From Thiotrichales bacterium (lineage in GTDB: Bacteria > Pseudomonadota > Gammaproteobacteria > Beggiatoales > Beggiatoaceae): DNA of 64,000 nt. The notes beneath the pieces are model-generated. The model ran no database searches. It saw only the letters and a list, made by a program, of their open reading frames with translations, and had not been told where the DNA came from. How positions within the stretch are numbered: position 1 is the stretch's first letter; each line of letters starts with the position of its first letter. The stretch is taken from contig JADGEH010000006.1 in the NCBI GenBank assembly GCA_016744475.1, forward strand, positions 1-64,000. The letters run 5' to 3'. Below are positions 1-7,975 of this stretch, piece by piece. The position numbers and the translations under genes are program-made.

Positions 1-142
1 AATCGAAGCGAAAATTTGCTATTTTGAGGCAGGTTTTTCGGTTTTTTAAGACGAATAGCGGGCTATTTAATGAAAAAAAGCGGAAAACCTGACCAAAAAG
101 GCGGGTTTGCAGCCGATGCCCCGTTTTCGTATAAGCTCTTAA
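1..142. repeat. Family A miniature inverted-repeat element (left end cut by window)
   Basis: This copy matches the elements at 16431-16594 and 28812-28978. It shares the GCGAATAGCGGGCTATT core, the GGTTTTTCGGTTTTTTAAG block and the right terminal repeat TTTTCGTATAAGCTCTTAA. The left terminus lies outside the window. It carries no convincing coding sequence. The element sits about 40 bp upstream of the dihydrolipoamide dehydrogenase start, so it may contribute to that gene's 5' region. Confidence 0.8.
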
Positions 143-182
143 GGCATGCCACCAACATACAAACACTAAGAGAAAAGCACTT

Positions 183-1898
183 ATGACCCTGCAAGATATT
201 CTGGTACCTGACATTGGCAACTTCAAAGACGTTGCTATTATTGAAATTCACGTAAAAGTGGGCGACAGCATCACGGCTGAAGATACGCTGATCACATTAG
301 AAAGTGATAAAGCGGCGATGGAAATTCCATCCCCTAAAACAGGGACTATCCAAGAAATCAACGTCAACATCGGTGACAAAGTATCGAAAGATCACCTGAT
401 TTTGCGACTAGATACCACTGACAGCGCTAGCACGCCAGCTTCCGCAAGCACTGACACCGCTGCGGCGGGCGAAGCAGATATAGAAGCCGAAGTATTAGTA
501 TTGGGTGCAGGCCCTGGCGGTTACACAGCCGCCTTTCGCGCCGCAGATTTAGGGAAAAAAGTCGTATTGGTTGAGCGCGATGCCACTTTAGGCGGCGTTT
601 GCTTAAATGTCGGCTGCATTCCCTCAAAAGCCTTACTGCATACCGCACAAGTTCTGAACGAAGCCAAAGACATTGCTCACAGCGGTGTGAACTTCGCTCG
701 ACCAGAGATTGAGTTAGACACGTTGCGCGGCTGGAAAGAAGGCATTGTTGGACGTTTAACCGGAGGACTCAGCGGCCTCGCCAAACAACGTAAAATCCAA
801 GTGGTGCACGGTGCCGGACAATTCTTAGACCCTCACACATTACAAGTGGATAGTGAAGCGGGTAGCCAACGCATCCGTTTTGAACACGCCATTATCGCAG
901 CGGGTTCACAACCCACACAAATCCCCAGCTTTCCCAATGACGATCCGCGCTTAATGGATTCTACGGGTGCTTTAGCATTAGCGGATATTCCCAAACGTTT
1001 CTTAGTCGTCGGCGGTGGCATTATTGGTTTAGAAATGGCGACCGTTTACGAAGCTTTAGGACAAGGCGATTGTGAAGTCACTATTGTTGAACTCACCGAC
1101 CAACTCATTCCCGGCTGTGACAAAGACCTCGTTCGTCCATTGCACAAACGCATCGAGAAAAAATACAAGTCTATTTATCTCAATACGAAAGTGAGCAATA
1201 TCGAAGCTGAAGAAGCAGGCTTACGAGTCTATTTTGAAGGTGATAAAGCTCCAGAATCTGAAGTCTACGACCGTGTTTTAGTCGCTGTTGGGCGGCGGCC
1301 TAATGGGGCGAAAATCGCTGCTGAACAAGCTGGCGTGCAGGTTGATGAGCGTGGTTTCATTCCTGTTGATGCACAAATGCGTACCAATGTGCCGCACATT
1401 TTTGCGATTGGTGATGTTGTCGGCAATCCTATGTTGGCACACAAATCTGTACACCAAGGCAAAGTCGCTGCCGAAGTGATTGCAGGGCATAAAGTGGTGT
1501 TTGATGCTGCGATTCCTAGCGTCGCCTACACCGATCCAGAAATCGCTTGGATGGGCATGACTGAAACTGAAGCTAAAGCACAAGGTGTGGCTTATGAAAA
1601 AGGCGCATTCCCTTGGGCTGCCAGCGGACGTTCCTTGAGCATTGGGCGTAATGAAGGTCTCACCAAATTACTCTTTGATCGTGACACCAAACGTTTAATT
1701 GGCGCAGGTTTAGTCGGCACCAATGCGGGCGAATTATTAGCTGAAGTCATGCTGGCTTATGAAATGGGCGCTGATGTAGAAGACATCGGTTTGACCATGC
1801 ACGCACATCCCACCTTAAGTGAAACTGTAAACTTTGCTGCCGAAATGGCCAGTGGCACTATTACCGACTTATACGCACCACGCAAAAAACCTTGGTAA
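183..1898 (+). CDS. lpdA: Dihydrolipoyl dehydrogenase (E3) with N-terminal lipoyl domain
   Basis: FAD-dependent E3 of a 2-oxoacid dehydrogenase complex (most likely pyruvate), reoxidising dihydrolipoamide with NAD+. Residues 1-78 form a biotinyl/lipoyl domain with the lipoyl lysine in ESDKAAMEIP (about K43). An Ala/Ser/Thr-rich linker (80-100) follows. Then comes the FAD GxGxxG motif (108-113), the redox-active pair in GGVCLNVGCIPSK (C140/C145), the NAD-binding GGGIIGLE, the second FAD motif AIGDV and the C-terminal HPTLSE with the catalytic His-Glu. The length of 571 aa fits lipoyl-E3 proteins; plain E3 is about 470. No E1 or E2 gene is visible downstream; they may lie upstream of the window. 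The ATG at 183 gives the intact lipoyl domain, though no strong SD is seen. Confidence 0.95.
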   Translation: MTLQDILVPDIGNFKDVAIIEIHVKVGDSITAEDTLITLESDKAAMEIPSPKTGTIQEINVNIGDKVSKDHLILRLDTTDSASTPASASTDTAAAGEADIEAEVLVLGAGPGGYTAAFRAADLGKKVVLVERDATLGGVCLNVGCIPSKALLHTAQVLNEAKDIAHSGVNFARPEIELDTLRGWKEGIVGRLTGGLSGLAKQRKIQVVHGAGQFLDPHTLQVDSEAGSQRIRFEHAIIAAGSQPTQIPSFPNDDPRLMDSTGALALADIPKRFLVVGGGIIGLEMATVYEALGQGDCEVTIVELTDQLIPGCDKDLVRPLHKRIEKKYKSIYLNTKVSNIEAEEAGLRVYFEGDKAPESEVYDRVLVAVGRRPNGAKIAAEQAGVQVDERGFIPVDAQMRTNVPHIFAIGDVVGNPMLAHKSVHQGKVAAEVIAGHKVVFDAAIPSVAYTDPEIAWMGMTETEAKAQGVAYEKGAFPWAASGRSLSIGRNEGLTKLLFDRDTKRLIGAGLVGTNAGELLAEVMLAYEMGADVEDIGLTMHAHPTLSETVNFAAEMASGTITDLYAPRKKPW

Positions 1899-1908
1899 TC
1901 CGCCCATG

Positions 1909-2008
1909 TATATAGCTAAAGTACATTAGACTTGCGATAAGCCAAACCCTAGACTGCCAGTCCTTCAAGGGCTGGCAGTCTTAACAACGGATATAATTTT
2001 TCTATATA
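1909..2008. repeat. Family C palindromic element, copy 1
   Basis: The outer arms are TATATAGCTAAAGTACAT and, at the right, ATATAATTTTTCTATATA. The centre is a near-perfect hairpin of AGACTGCCAGTCCTT and AAGGGCTGGCAGTCT (one mismatch from the other copies). The internal segment resembles CTTGCGATAAGCCAAACCC. It lies just after the E3 stop codon and may act as a transcription barrier. Five other copies occur in the window. Confidence 0.85.
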
Positions 2009-2558
2009 CAAAGCGCTATAGAATCTTCTTCATCTCAATCTTTCAGGTGGCTACTCTATAGAATTGCTTTAATGATGCTCGCAGATAACATTCTTCTAAA
2101 TTCATGCTTAAAAACATGACTCTTCTTAAAAAACTCCAAAAATCATATCAGTATCATTAATAGTCTTTCATTTATCTTGATAAAATTGATTTATCCCTAC
2201 AAAAAATAACTTATACCGTTGCAAAGATAGCTTTCTCCAAGCCCCATGCAAGGCTCTAGATAATCTCTTTATATTCCATGTAATCAATTGAATAGGGTTG
2301 TTTCTCCGGCCTTTATCGTAAAGCTAAAGCCACTGTATTTATCCACAGAATGATGAGAGATGTATTGGCAGGAAGATATAGAGAAATTCTATTTTTCCCT
2401 CTGGCAATGCTTTGCGGAATCGGGTAAGGTGTTTGCCCGTGTATTTCCTGTTGGTTCTAAGGAAATTGCGTATTTCTCTTAGAACTCACAAAATAGAGAT
2501 GTCTCACTTGGGCATGTCTAATAATCAAATGAACCATCAATATCTTAAGGAGGTATTT
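2009..2558. other. AT-rich intergenic region upstream of fccAB
   Basis: This gap of about 550 bp has no credible gene. An ORF in frame with fccA reaches back to 2412, but only the portion from 2559 has the signal peptide and an SD. The stretch is notably AT-rich and presumably contains the fccAB promoter. I could not pick out a convincing -35/-10 pair. Confidence 0.4.
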
Positions 2559-3152
2559 ATGCCGCATAAAACCATCGGCACGGCTCTGCTTCTAGCTGGA
2601 GGTCTGGTGTTAAGTAGCACTTCGGCTTTCGCTGCTGACCCTACCATGTTAGGTAATACTTGCGCAGGTTGTCATGGCACCAATGGCTCAAGCGTAGGCC
2701 CTGCAACACCTAGCATCGCAGGTCTGACTGAAGACACTATTGTTGAAGCGATGAAAGCCTATAAAAGTGGCGAACGTCCTTCTACCATCATGGGTCGTAT
2801 AGCTAAAGGCTATACAGATGAAGAATTTAAAGCCATGGGGCAATTCTTCTCCAAACAAAAAATGGTGATTTACCCTCAATCCACGGATGCCGCTAAAGCC
2901 AAAAAAGGCGCTAAATTGCACGATAAATACTGCGAAAAATGTCATGAAGATGGTGGCACTGTAGACGATGAAGGCACCAGTATTTTGGCAGGTCAATGGA
3001 TGCCTTACCTCACTTTCAGCATGGAAGACTTTAATGCAGGTACGCGCGAAATGCCGAAGAAAATGAAGCGCAAATTGGAAAAAATGCTAGATAAAGAAGG
3101 CCAAGCTGGATTAGATAGCCTGATTAATTTCTACGGCAGCCAAGCTAAATAA
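2559..3152 (+). CDS. fccA: Sulfide dehydrogenase (flavocytochrome c) diheme cytochrome subunit FccA
   Basis: Periplasmic diheme cytochrome c subunit that takes electrons from sulfide oxidation at the partner flavoprotein and passes them to the respiratory chain. The start at 2559 follows a perfect AAGGAGG at proper spacing and begins a Sec signal peptide (residues 1-26, cleavage near AFAA-DP). Two CxxCH heme sites are visible: CAGCH at 35-39 and CEKCH at 125-129, one per half of the 197-residue protein, as in the cytochrome c4-like FccA fold. It is followed after 24 bp by fccB and was probably transcribed with it. A longer reading frame back to 2412 would bury the signal peptide and is unlikely. 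Confidence 0.93.
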   Translation: MPHKTIGTALLLAGGLVLSSTSAFAADPTMLGNTCAGCHGTNGSSVGPATPSIAGLTEDTIVEAMKAYKSGERPSTIMGRIAKGYTDEEFKAMGQFFSKQKMVIYPQSTDAAKAKKGAKLHDKYCEKCHEDGGTVDDEGTSILAGQWMPYLTFSMEDFNAGTREMPKKMKRKLEKMLDKEGQAGLDSLINFYGSQAK

Positions 3153-3176
3153 CAGCGGATGAAGGAGATAAACATT

Positions 3177-4484
3177 ATGAGTCAAATCACACGTCGTGAT
3201 TTTATTAAAGCCTCTGCCGCCTCTGTTGCGGCAGGTGGTCTGATCGGTGTACCTCACATTGCTAAAGCCGCTGGTTCTGCGGGTAAAGTCGTAGTCGTCG
3301 GTGGCGGTGCAGGTGGTGCTATTGCCGCTAAATACATCCGTATGATGGATTCCAGCATTGAAGTCACCCTGATCGAAAAAAATCCTGATTACCACACCTG
3401 CTTTTTGAGTAATGAAGTATTAAGCGGTGAGCGTACTTTAGATTCTATCCGTTTCACCTACGAAGGCTTAAAAGGCCACGGTGTTAAAGTGGTTCAAGCT
3501 GAAGCCACTGGCATTGATGCCGATAAAAAAGTCGTCAAAACCAGTGCAGGTGATTTCCCTTATGACCGCGCTGTAGTGTCTCCTGGTGTTTCTTTGAAAT
3601 ATGACACCATTGAAGGCTACGACGAAGCAGCGGCTGAAAAAGTCCCTCATGCTTGGAAAGCTGGGTCTCAAACAGCCATCTTGCGCAAACAACTGGAAGA
3701 AATGAAAGACGGCGGCTTAGTCGTCATTGCAGCACCTCCTAATCCTTTCCGTTGCCCTCCAGGACCTTATGAGCGTGCCAGTCAAATTGCTCATTACCTG
3801 AAAAACAACAAGCCAAAATCCAAAATCTTAATCATGGATGCCAAAGGTAAATTCTCTAAACAAGGTTTATTTACCCAAGGTTGGAAAGACTTGTATGGTT
3901 ATGGTACTGACAACAGCATCATCGAATGGCGGCCTGTATCTGAAGAAGGTAAAGCCACTGGCGTAAATGCAGCGACTCGTACCTTAATCAGTGGTGAGTT
4001 AGATACTGAAACCAAAGCAGATGTATTGAATGTTATTCCAGCACAAACAGCCGGTAAAATCGCTTTTGCAGCAGGCTTAACTGATGATTCTGGTTGGTGT
4101 CCAGTGAATAAGAAAACCTTTGAATCCACTTTAGTCGGTGATGTGCATGTGATTGGTGATGCCAGCATAGCGACTAAAATGCCAAAATCAGGTTATTCAG
4201 CCAACTCTCAAGGTAAAGTATGTGCCACCGCTGTGGTAGCCGCACTGCAAGGCAAAGACATGATCACACCGTCTTATGTCAATACCTGTTACAGCATTGT
4301 GGGTGAAGATTACGGCATTTCTGTCGCCGCTGTGTATCGCTTAAGTGAAGATGGCAAAACCATCGCAGGCGTTAAAGGCGCGGGTGGATTAACCCCCACC
4401 ACTGCAACAGCCGCTGCACGTAAACGTGAAGTGACTTATGCCTATAGCTGGTTCAAAAACATCACGCATGATATGTTCGGTTAA
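3177..4484 (+). CDS. fccB: Sulfide dehydrogenase (flavocytochrome c) flavoprotein subunit FccB
   Basis: FAD-binding catalytic subunit oxidising sulfide to sulfur in the periplasm, in complex with FccA. The N-terminus has a twin-arginine signal (TRRDFIKA, residues 4-11, then an Ala-rich stretch), expected for a cofactor-loaded exported protein. The Rossmann motif VVVGGGAGG follows at about 39-47. Family hallmarks are [10 protein letters not shown] near the flavin, the [12 protein letters not shown] segment and NTCYSIV; cysteines in the latter two are expected to form the redox disulfide. A late VIGDAS motif contacts FAD. The start at 3177 has AAGGAGA upstream; an alternative in-frame start at 3159 lies in front of that SD. 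The length of 435 aa is normal. Confidence 0.95.
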   Translation: MSQITRRDFIKASAASVAAGGLIGVPHIAKAAGSAGKVVVVGGGAGGAIAAKYIRMMDSSIEVTLIEKNPDYHTCFLSNEVLSGERTLDSIRFTYEGLKGHGVKVVQAEATGIDADKKVVKTSAGDFPYDRAVVSPGVSLKYDTIEGYDEAAAEKVPHAWKAGSQTAILRKQLEEMKDGGLVVIAAPPNPFRCPPGPYERASQIAHYLKNNKPKSKILIMDAKGKFSKQGLFTQGWKDLYGYGTDNSIIEWRPVSEEGKATGVNAATRTLISGELDTETKADVLNVIPAQTAGKIAFAAGLTDDSGWCPVNKKTFESTLVGDVHVIGDASIATKMPKSGYSANSQGKVCATAVVAALQGKDMITPSYVNTCYSIVGEDYGISVAAVYRLSEDGKTIAGVKGAGGLTPTTATAAARKREVTYAYSWFKNITHDMFG

Positions 4485-4563
4485 ATTTGAACACATTCCA
4501 GCGCATTTAAGTAGGTAGTATTACCTACTAAATGAGTGGAAATATTTATGCTGATGCAAGTAT

Positions 4564-4600
4564 AAAAAAACGGGGCTTTGACAGCCCCGTTTTTTTTTAA
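4564..4600 (+). terminator. Rho-independent terminator after fccAB
   Basis: Stem ACGGGGCT / AGCCCCGT with loop TTGAC (4570-4590), preceded by seven A residues and followed by T9. It ends the fccAB unit and separates it from the next cytochrome operon. The A-rich left flank would also let it work on the other strand. Confidence 0.9.
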
Positions 4601-4674
4601 TAGTTTTACCTCTCTGGATTCATAAAGTAGGCACGAACAAATCGTTCAAAACCACGCAGGAGAGGAGACAGACT

Positions 4675-5418
4675 ATGAAATATCAAACTTTGCCACACAC
4701 TTTAGTACTCAGCATTAGTTTAACCTTGGCTTCACAGGTCAGTGCTTGGACTATGACCTCTGATCAAGAAGAGGCGATGAAACTCACCCCTAATTTGGAG
4801 CATGGACGTACCTTGTATGAAACCTGTGCCATTTGTCATACCCCCTTTGCTTGGGGTTCACCTGATGGACGCTATCCGCACCTTGCAGGACAACATGCCA
4901 ACGTTATCATCAAACAGTTAGCCGATATTCGTAATGGTAATCGTGATAACCCCACAATGTACCCCTTTACGCAAAGCAATATTTTACCCACCAATCAAGA
5001 TATTGCTGATGTTTCAGGATACATTGCCGCGTTGCCTATGAGTCCGCATCATCTACCGGGCATTGGTAATGATTTGGAATATGGCAAAAAATTGTATGCT
5101 GAAAATTGTGTTGAATGTCATGGCGCACAAGGTGAAGGTAGCAACGAAGATTTTTATCCGCGTTTGCAAGGGCAAAGCTATCCCTATTTACTACGCCAAA
5201 TGCACTGGATCAAAGAAGGTAAACGGCGTAATGCCGATAAAAACATGGTAGAGCAGATTCACAGCTTTTCTGAACGTGACATGTATGCCGTGATTGATTA
5301 TGCTTCGCGCCTGCGTCCAGAGGCTGAGCAAATAGCAAAACCAGGTTGGAGGAATCCTGATTTTGCGGTTGATTTTCGCACCCCTATGGGCGGTTTCCAA
5401 TACCGAAATACACCATAA
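4675..5418 (+). CDS. Exported diheme cytochrome c (c4-like)
   Basis: Periplasmic diheme electron carrier. The signal peptide covers residues 1-24 (ASQVSAW). Heme sites are CAICH (51-55) and CVECH (145-149), about 94 residues apart, as in two-domain c4/FccA-like cytochromes. Each half has a YPHLAGQ or YPRLQGQ segment typical of the c4 fold and a possible Met ligand (MYPFT, NMVEQ). The start has AGGAGAGGAG upstream. It lies 51 bp before a tetraheme NapC/NirT-type cytochrome, suggesting the two form an electron transfer chain between the quinol pool and periplasmic acceptors. The physiological partner is not determined by the sequence. Confidence 0.87.
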   Translation: MKYQTLPHTLVLSISLTLASQVSAWTMTSDQEEAMKLTPNLEHGRTLYETCAICHTPFAWGSPDGRYPHLAGQHANVIIKQLADIRNGNRDNPTMYPFTQSNILPTNQDIADVSGYIAALPMSPHHLPGIGNDLEYGKKLYAENCVECHGAQGEGSNEDFYPRLQGQSYPYLLRQMHWIKEGKRRNADKNMVEQIHSFSERDMYAVIDYASRLRPEAEQIAKPGWRNPDFAVDFRTPMGGFQYRNTP

Positions 5419-5468
5419 AAACAATAGACGTTAATATCTTTAAGAATATCACTGGAGGATAAAACAAC

Positions 5469-6002
5469 ATGAAAAAGTGGATAATACCCGGCATTCTTTT
5501 CTTTGCAGTCGGCATCATCTTTGCCGGAGGTTTCAGCGTTGCTCTCGACTATACTAATACCACAGAATTTTGTACGTCCTGTCATAGTATGAAAGTCAAT
5601 TTGAAAGAATTGGAAGAATCCGCGCATTGGAAAAGCGCTTCAGGCGTACATGCGGGTTGCGCAGATTGTCATGTACCCAAGCAGTTTTTACCCAAAATGA
5701 AAGCTAAAATTTTTGCGGCGAAAGATGTTTGGCATGAAATATTGGGCACTATTAATACGCCCGAAAAATATGAAGCTCATCGCTGGGGGATGGCAAACCG
5801 GGTCTGGGCCAAAATGAAAGCCACAGATTCACGTGAATGTCGTAGCTGTCATTCATTCGATCACATGGACTTCAGTGAACAAGACCGTCTGGCGCGTAAA
5901 AAACATGAAAATGCTGAAGACAAAGGTAAAACCTGTATTGATTGTCACAAAGGCATTGCCCATGAAGAACCAGACGAACCTGAAGAGCCTGATGAAGCCT
6001 AA
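5469..6002 (+). CDS. NapC/NirT-type membrane-anchored tetraheme cytochrome c
   Basis: Quinol dehydrogenase family passing electrons from quinol to periplasmic redox partners. One N-terminal TM anchor (residues 4-25) is followed by four CxxCH sites: CTSCH (35-39), CADCH (64-68), CRSCH (124-128) and CIDCH (156-160). That pattern and the 177-residue length fit the NapC/NirT family. The C-terminus is a very acidic Glu/Asp/Pro tail (EEPDEPEEPDEA) that may mediate docking to a basic partner. The SD is TGGAGGA. No nitrate or nitrite reductase gene is adjacent; the partner is more likely the diheme cytochrome just upstream. Confidence 0.9.
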   Translation: MKKWIIPGILFFAVGIIFAGGFSVALDYTNTTEFCTSCHSMKVNLKELEESAHWKSASGVHAGCADCHVPKQFLPKMKAKIFAAKDVWHEILGTINTPEKYEAHRWGMANRVWAKMKATDSRECRSCHSFDHMDFSEQDRLARKKHENAEDKGKTCIDCHKGIAHEEPDEPEEPDEA

Positions 6003-6016
6003 ACACGAGGTCACTC

Positions 6017-6949
6017 ATGAGAATACGTACCCTGTTATTAATGAGCAGTTTGTTAGCATCACCGATTTTATTTGCCGCTGATGAGCAAGAACTCAATCGC
6101 CAGTTGCGTGAAGCCTCGATGGTGGATGATGTTGTCAACGTGCGGCAACTATTAGAAGATGGAGCTAATGTGAATGGCCCTAACCGTTTTGGTAAAACAC
6201 CGCTCATGCGAGCCGTGGAAGGTGGTAGCACCCAAAGCGCCATTGTTTTATTGAGCAAAGGGGCCGATGTGAATGCACGCACGGCAGCGGGCTGCACAGC
6301 GCTGACCTATGCGGCTGAAAATGGTTATCCAGAAATCTCAGCCATGCTGGTAGAACTGGGAGCCAATGTGCATGACCGCACCCGTTCGGGTTGGGATGCG
6401 ATGATGATTTCAGCACGCCTAGGCTATGACCTCATTGTTCGGCAATTGCTAGAGTTTGGTGCTGATGGCAATGCCTCTGACCGCTACGGTGATACTGCAT
6501 TGCACGGGGCTGTAGAAAAAGGCCATGTCCCCGTGGTCAAAGCCTTAATGAAATATCACGTCAATCCTAATTTGCAGAACAAAAAAGGCATCACCCCTTT
6601 AATTAAAGCGGTGGATAAAAATCAGCTCGCCATTGCTCAACTCTTAATTGAGCATAATGCCAAGCTCGATCTTAAAGACAAAGCAGGAGCCACGGCTTTA
6701 TTGTGGGCTGCGGATGCCAATAATCTTGCCCTGGTGACATTTTTGCTCAAACAAGGAGCCAATCCTAATGTTCAGGATGAAGATGGTCTGACGGCTTTAT
6801 TTGAAGCAGTGGATAATGATAATCGAGACATGGTGGAATTACTGCTGGCTAAAGGCGCGGATAAATCCTTGAACAACCAGGATGACATCAATGCTTTACA
6901 GATGGCAGAAAAAGCGGGGAAAACAGAGATTGTCAATTTACTAAAATAA
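6017..6949 (+). CDS. Exported ankyrin-repeat protein
   Basis: 310 residues: signal peptide 1-20 (SLLASPILFAAD), then about eight ankyrin repeats covering the rest (recurrent G-x-TPLMxA, GADVNA, G-x-TAL patterns). Such proteins are protein-protein interaction scaffolds. Periplasmic ankyrin proteins beside cytochromes or catalase in proteobacteria are thought to protect or organise redox enzymes. It starts 14 bp after the tetraheme cytochrome with a CACGAGG SD, so it is very likely the third gene of that operon. No catalytic motif is seen. Confidence 0.88.
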   Translation: MRIRTLLLMSSLLASPILFAADEQELNRQLREASMVDDVVNVRQLLEDGANVNGPNRFGKTPLMRAVEGGSTQSAIVLLSKGADVNARTAAGCTALTYAAENGYPEISAMLVELGANVHDRTRSGWDAMMISARLGYDLIVRQLLEFGADGNASDRYGDTALHGAVEKGHVPVVKALMKYHVNPNLQNKKGITPLIKAVDKNQLAIAQLLIEHNAKLDLKDKAGATALLWAADANNLALVTFLLKQGANPNVQDEDGLTALFEAVDNDNRDMVELLLAKGADKSLNNQDDINALQMAEKAGKTEIVNLLK

Positions 6950-6950
6950 A

Positions 6951-7117
6951 TTAGACTTGTTGCGAGGGGTAGGCATCGTAGCGAAAAGGTGTGGTTTTGA
7001 GGCGGTTTTTTCGGTTTTTTGAAACGAATAGCGGGCTATTGGTTGAGAAAAAGTGGAAAAACAGGCCAAAATCCACGCCTTTGCAGTCGATGAATACCCC
7101 TTGCAACAAGTCTATTA
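6951..7117. repeat. Family B miniature element, full-length copy 1
   Basis: Terminal inverted repeats TTAGACTTGTTGCGAGGGG (left) and CCCCTTGCAACAAGTCTA (right). The interior shares GGTTTTTTCGGTTTTTTG and GAATAGCGGGCTATT with family A. It begins 1 bp after the ankyrin gene stop. It is inverted relative to the copy at 7685-7850, so the two bracket the FKBP gene. Confidence 0.88.
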
Positions 7118-7130
7118 TCTTTAAGCCATT

Positions 7131-7160
7131 AAAAAACCGCACTGTTGTGCGGTTTTTTTT
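7131..7160. terminator. Bidirectional terminator between convergent genes
   Basis: Hairpin AAAAAACCGCAC-TGTT-GTGCGGTTTTTTTT. The A and T tracts on either side allow termination of the cytochrome/ankyrin operon (+) and of the FKBP gene (-), whose stop codon is 3 bp away. Confidence 0.85.
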
Positions 7161-7162
7161 CG

Positions 7163-7666
7163 TCAATGCGTTTGTGGAGGTTGCATTGATGACAAGCCAT
7201 CAGCAGGATGCCCGGTGCGCAATTCCTCATCGGTGGCTTCTCTCACATCAGTCACTTTGACATGAAAAGTGACAGTTTGCCCCGCCAGTGGATGATTGCC
7301 ATCTAAAGTCAATTGCTGACCTTCAATTTTTGATACCACAAAAGTTTTGTTCTCACCACTATCATTTTGAAACTGAGCCTCAGCCCCTATGTGGCGGTAT
7401 TCAGGGGGTACATTGTCGAGTTGATCAGTAAAAGTCAATTCACTCAGATGAGGGCCAAAAGCATCTTCAGGAGGCAGTTTCATCGTCACACTCGCGCCGA
7501 CTGTTTGACCTTCCAATTCTTTTTCAAGTTTAGGAATCAAACCGTTGTCAGAACCTTGAATATAAGGAACGGGCATGTCTGAAGCTTCAAAAAATTCGTC
7601 CTGCGCATTTTTAATGGAATAAGTGACATACACCACTTTACCCTTACTGATTGTTAATTGCGTCAT
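7163..7666 (-). CDS. FKBP-type peptidyl-prolyl isomerase (SlyD-like)
   Basis: Cytoplasmic prolyl isomerase/chaperone, 167 aa with no signal peptide. The FKBP core (residues 5-50) is split by an inserted flap domain (about 70-125), as in SlyD/FkpB proteins. Visible features: YVTYSI near the N-terminus, GLIPKLEKELEGQTVG, PEDAFG and GNHPLAGQTVTFHVKV, the typical end of the SlyD-like domain. The metal-binding His/Cys-rich tail of E. coli SlyD is missing; the short C-terminus is GLSSMQPPQTH. The gene is alone on the minus strand between two inverted family B copies. Confidence 0.92.
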   Translation of the reverse strand: MTQLTISKGKVVYVTYSIKNAQDEFFEASDMPVPYIQGSDNGLIPKLEKELEGQTVGASVTMKLPPEDAFGPHLSELTFTDQLDNVPPEYRHIGAEAQFQNDSGENKTFVVSKIEGQQLTLDGNHPLAGQTVTFHVKVTDVREATDEELRTGHPADGLSSMQPPQTH

Positions 7667-7684
7667 AAAAATACCTTACCCAGT

Positions 7685-7850
7685 AATAGACTTGTTGCAA
7701 GGGGTATTCATCGACTGCAAAGGCGTGGATTTTGGCCTATCTTTCCGCTTTTTCTCAACAAATAGCCCGCTATTCGCTTCAAAAAACCGAAAAAACAACC
7801 TCAAAACCACGTCTTTTCGCCACGATGCCTATCCCTCGCAACAAGTCTAA
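7685..7850. repeat. Family B miniature element, full-length copy 2 (inverted)
   Basis: Termini AATAGACTTGTTGCAAGGGG and CCCTCGCAACAAGTCTAA. It is the reverse complement of the 6951-7117 copy along most of its length. It lies 19 bp upstream of the FKBP start codon, so it would also form part of that gene's promoter region. Small ORFs through it are repeat sequence and not genes. Confidence 0.88.
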
Positions 7851-7975
7851 TGAAAAAATAGCCGCTGAAAAACAGCCAAACCCGGCATTGTATCGCTCAG
7901 CGTTCATTCTTCCAACTCTCATAATGCAAACCGCATAACATGTGTCAATCAGTCTGATTTTATCTTTGCCGCCTT

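Noticed and set aside
63..251. Small ORF in the first family A copy (and similar ones at 6951-7166 and 7623-7850)
   Set aside because: These read through repeat elements on arbitrary strands with no SD; they follow the repeat and not a gene.
1909..2008. CRISPR-like arrangement of repeated GACTGCCAGTCC units
   Set aside because: The units occur singly at distances of kilobases, are palindromic and have no regular spacers. No cas genes were seen.
2412..2558. N-terminal extension of FccA
   Set aside because: It would place 49 residues before the signal peptide, and the strong AAGGAGG lies before the ATG at 2559.
5469..6002. Idea of a nitrate or nitrite reductase operon
   Set aside because: Only the NapC/NirT-type quinol dehydrogenase is present. 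No NapA, NirS or NrfA gene is nearby.
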